This document shows, one piece after another, positions 3,769-6,162 of a DNA stretch of 6,162 bases. Numbering within the stretch: the first letter of the stretch is position 1; each line of letters starts with the position of its first letter. The stretch is from the NCBI GenBank assembly GCA_017881985.1, contig JADGQH010000199.1:1-6162 (forward strand), in the 5' to 3' direction. A program made the translations under genes and the position numbers. The DNA is from Chloroflexota bacterium (GTDB lineage: Bacteria > Chloroflexota > Limnocylindria > Limnocylindrales > CSP1-4). The notes under the pieces are model-generated. The model had not been told where the DNA came from and made no database searches. It saw only the letters and a list, made by a program, of their open reading frames with translations.

Positions 3769-6069
3769 ATGGCCAGGCCCACCCGCCGCCCGGGCAACCT
3801 CCCGGCTGAGGCGACCAGCTTCATCGGCCGGCGCCGTGAGCTTGCCGAGCTCAGGAAGAAGCTCACCACGGCCCGCCTGGTCAGCCTCGTCGGCCCGGGC
3901 GGTGTCGGCAAGACCCGCCTTGCGATCCGGATGGCGACCAGTCTCAGGCGCAGCTTTCGGGATGGCGCATGGTTGGTGGAGCTCGCCGAGGTCCGGGATT
4001 CCGCGCTGGTCGGCAACGCAACGCTGGCGGCCCTGGACCTGCGCGACCAGGCCGCGACCGAACCACGTGCCCTCCTGCTCTCCTATCTGCAGGACAAGGA
4101 GCTGTTGCTCGTGGTCGACAATTGCGAGCACCTGCTCGAAGCGGCCGCGCTGCTCGTGACCGACGTCCTCAAGGCCGCGCCCGGCGTGCGGGTGATCGCC
4201 ACCAGCCGCGAGCCGCTGTCGATTCCGGGCGAGCACGTCCTCCCGATCCCTCCGCTCGAGCTGCCTCGGGCGCAGTCCGATGAACCTCTCGAACAGCTGC
4301 GCCAGAACGAGTCGGTCGAGCTCTTCACCGAGCGAGCTTCGGCAGCATCGGGCAGGTTCGAGCTGACGGCCGCCAACCAGGGGGCCGTCCTGGATCTGTG
4401 CCGCCGGCTCGACGGTCTGCCCCTCGCGATCGAGCTCGCCGCGGTCAGGACGCGGGTCCTCTCCGTTGAGCAGATCCTCGATCGCCTGGCCGACAGGTTC
4501 GGCCTGCTCACGGGCGGAAGTCGCGCGGCTCTCCCGCGTCACCAGACGCTCCGGACCACCATCGAGTGGAGCCACGACCTGCTGGGGCCGGGCGAGCGGA
4601 CGCTCCTGCGGCGCCTGTGCGTGTTCGCGGGCAGGTTCACGCTGGAGGACGTCGAGTTGGTGTGCACGTCCGGCGAGGTGCCGGCAGCCCGCGCCCTGGA
4701 CGTGCTGTCATCGCTGGTCGACAAGTCGCTGGTGATGAAGGAGGACACACGGGGTCCCGCCTGCTATCGGCTGCACGAGACCATGCGCGAATTCGCCGGC
4801 CTCAAGCTCCAGGAGGCGGGCGAGGAGGAGGTCGTCGAGCTGCGATGCGTCGACTACTACGTCTCGAGGTGTCGGCGATCTGAGGAGGCAGCTCAGGATC
4901 GGCTGGTCGAGTGGCTCGAATGGATGGACCTGGAGATCGACAACCTCCGGGGTGTCCTCCGGCGATGCCTGGTTCACGCGGACATCTCACGCGGAATGGA
5001 TCTTGCTGCCTCCATGCGCGGGTATTGGGCCACGCGTGCGACCACCGAAGGCTTGCGATGGCTGGATGAGCTCCTCGCGACCGGACTCGGCGATCCGGAG
5101 CCGCGGGCTCGGGCTCAGCACCTGCGTGGGCTCCTGGCCGTGCTTCTGGTTGATCCGACCGCTGCCAGGCCGGCTCTCGAACGGGCGGCGGCGGCGGATC
5201 GAGCGGCCGGTCGCCTCCGCCCGCTGGCGGCATCGCTCTCCATGGGCTCGATCGCCGCGAACATGGCGGGTGATCGGGCATCCGCCAGGCGCCTGATCGA
5301 CGAGGCCCAGGCCGTGACGGCCGGCCTCGATGACGTCCAGGCAACGCTCGCGCTTCTGCAGGCTCGATCGCTCGATGGCTTCTTCGCGGGCGACCTCGAG
5401 GCGGCGGCGGCGGCGTCATCGGAAGGCATGCGTCTCAGCCGAGAGATTGGGGACCTCTACACGCTCAAGGTCTGGCTGCTGAACCTGGGCACGGCCGCCC
5501 TGATCGCCGGCGACCTTGCAGCGTCGAAACCACTGTTCGCGGAGGCGCTGCGGATCGCTCACCAGATCGATGACCGGGTGCAGCAGGCCTACCTGCTGGA
5601 CGCATTGGGCTGCCATGCCGCCAGATCCGGGCAGGCTCGGCTTGCGGCGCAACTGCTCGGAGCCGCGGGCACCATCCGCTCCGGGGTCGGCGCACGCGTC
5701 ATGCCGTTCCTCGCCCCCCTGGTGGGCCAGGCCGAAGCGTCGGCGATCGCAGCCCATGGCGCTGCCAGGTTCGAGGCCGAATTCAGAGCCGGCAGCCGCT
5801 TGAGCCGGGACGCCGCGGTGCGACTCGCGCTCGGTGAACCCGGCCACGCTGCCGCCGCGCCTTCGGACACGGCCGGCGCCGGGTTGCTCGCGAAGCGAGA
5901 GGCAGAGGTCGCCCGGCTGGTCGCCGACGGCCTGAGCAACAAGGAGATCGGCGCACGCCTCTTCATCTCCGAGCACACCGTCGACAGCCACGTCCGCAGC
6001 ATCCTGAACAAGCTCGGATGCAACTCGCGTGCCCAGGTCGCCGCCTGGATGGCGTCGCCGAGCGAGTAG
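3769..6069 (+). CDS. Large ATPase-LuxR transcriptional regulator (NB-ARC-like STAND type with GerE HTH)
   Basis: The protein has 766 residues and is a single-chain regulator of the signal-transduction ATPase type. After a short lead (NLPAEATSFIGRRREL, typical of the family) comes an NB-ARC-like ATPase: Walker A GPGGVGKTR (42-50, K48), Walker B LLLVVDN (112-118, D117), sensor motif ATSREPL (144-150) and GLPLAIELAA (216-225). RHQTLRTTIEWSHDLL (257-272) leads into a winged-helix part ending near YRLHETMREFA (333-343). Residues about 360-690 are Ala- and Leu-rich helices resembling TPR-like repeats, the likely ligand or partner sensor. A LuxR/GerE helix-turn-helix (about 705-763: REAEVARLVADGLSNKEIG, then HTVDSHVRSILNKLG) would bind DNA. 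Family knowledge suggests ATP-dependent oligomerisation upon signal. ATG 3769 is chosen because homologous-looking sequence starts just after it; a TTG at 3724 would add 15 residues and lies inside a promoter-like TTGACC. Its position, divergent from the DUF4386/reductase pair, makes that pair a candidate target. The signal is unknown. Confidence 0.94.
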   Translation: MARPTRRPGNLPAEATSFIGRRRELAELRKKLTTARLVSLVGPGGVGKTRLAIRMATSLRRSFRDGAWLVELAEVRDSALVGNATLAALDLRDQAATEPRALLLSYLQDKELLLVVDNCEHLLEAAALLVTDVLKAAPGVRVIATSREPLSIPGEHVLPIPPLELPRAQSDEPLEQLRQNESVELFTERASAASGRFELTAANQGAVLDLCRRLDGLPLAIELAAVRTRVLSVEQILDRLADRFGLLTGGSRAALPRHQTLRTTIEWSHDLLGPGERTLLRRLCVFAGRFTLEDVELVCTSGEVPAARALDVLSSLVDKSLVMKEDTRGPACYRLHETMREFAGLKLQEAGEEEVVELRCVDYYVSRCRRSEEAAQDRLVEWLEWMDLEIDNLRGVLRRCLVHADISRGMDLAASMRGYWATRATTEGLRWLDELLATGLGDPEPRARAQHLRGLLAVLLVDPTAARPALERAAAADRAAGRLRPLAASLSMGSIAANMAGDRASARRLIDEAQAVTAGLDDVQATLALLQARSLDGFFAGDLEAAAAASSEGMRLSREIGDLYTLKVWLLNLGTAALIAGDLAASKPLFAEALRIAHQIDDRVQQAYLLDALGCHAARSGQARLAAQLLGAAGTIRSGVGARVMPFLAPLVGQAEASAIAAHGAARFEAEFRAGSRLSRDAAVRLALGEPGHAAAAPSDTAGAGLLAKREAEVARLVADGLSNKEIGARLFISEHTVDSHVRSILNKLGCNSRAQVAAWMASPSE

Positions 6070-6162
6070 CGGACGCCGAAGGCGAGCCGGTCGAAACAGG
6101 CCCTCCGCGGGCGAACTCGGCCATCGTGAGCAGGAAGTCACGAACGGCAGGGACTCCGGCGC
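6070..6162. other. Terminal 93 bases, no supported feature
   Basis: Only a weak 4-bp stem (GCCC with GGGC around TCCGC, near 6100-6113) is visible after the LuxR-type stop, with no T-run, so no terminator is called. On the minus strand one frame reads GVPAVRDFLLTMAEFARGG from near the window edge and may be the end of a convergent gene lying mostly outside the window, but that frame stays open to a stop at 5963-5965, deep inside the regulator gene, so it is not annotated. Confidence 0.3.

Noticed and set aside
3202..4575. Long open frame on the minus strand (457 codons)
   Set aside because: It runs antisense to the ATPase part of the LuxR-type gene and out of frame through the DUF4386 gene; the product is low-complexity R/G/P-rich with no domain, as expected of a GC-rich shadow frame.
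5416..6141. 241-codon open frame on the minus strand
   Set aside because: It is entirely antisense to the C-terminal half of the LuxR-type regulator apart from its first codons, and shows no recognisable motif.
5963..6160. Minus-strand frame beginning GVPAVRDFLLTMAEFARGG at the right edge
   Set aside because: The first 20 residues look protein-like, but the frame has no stop until 5963-5965, over 100 bases inside the regulator gene, and the rest is R/C-rich shadow sequence. Sequence beyond the window would decide it.

Overview
The window is GC-rich throughout (roughly 70% by eye), with G/C-ended codons, frequent GTG starts and tightly overlapping genes. An F420-type reductase, a DUF4386 membrane protein and a large ATPase-LuxR regulator together suggest a GC-rich Chloroflexota (for example the Limnocylindria/Ellin6529 group) or an Actinomycetota. 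This placement is inferred from gene content only; no rRNA or other marker gene is present.

Layout: (1) 2-169, the last 55 residues of a lactonase-type beta-propeller protein, followed by a strong GC-rich hairpin (191-220). (2) 270-2062, a two-gene plus-strand operon encoding an OmpR-type response regulator and a membrane histidine kinase, joined by a GTGA overlap. (3) 2018-2218, minus strand, a probable unrecognised 66-residue protein with four cysteines; its 3' end overlaps the 3' end of the kinase gene. (4) 2219-2403, a 185-base gap rich in inverted repeats. (5) 3611-2404, a minus-strand pair encoding a six-helix DUF4386 membrane protein and a small deazaflavin (F420)-dependent nitroreductase-family enzyme, also joined by a GTGA overlap. 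(6) 3612-3768, a divergent control region. (7) 3769-6069, plus strand, a 766-residue regulator with an NB-ARC-like ATPase at the N terminus and a LuxR/GerE helix-turn-helix at the C terminus. The last 93 bases hold no gene that I can support.

How the genes may work together: the kinase and regulator form a self-contained signalling pair whose input is unclear, because the kinase has almost no extracytoplasmic domain. The LuxR-type regulator is divergent from the DUF4386/reductase pair and shares a 157-base region with it, so it is a natural candidate to control that pair; this is inference. I see no mobile element, CRISPR array, tRNA or rRNA. Nothing here amounts to a clearly new multi-gene system. 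The items most worth checking are the four-cysteine small protein with its structured upstream region, the coupled membrane protein/F420 reductase pair, and the kinase's altered ATP-binding motif.
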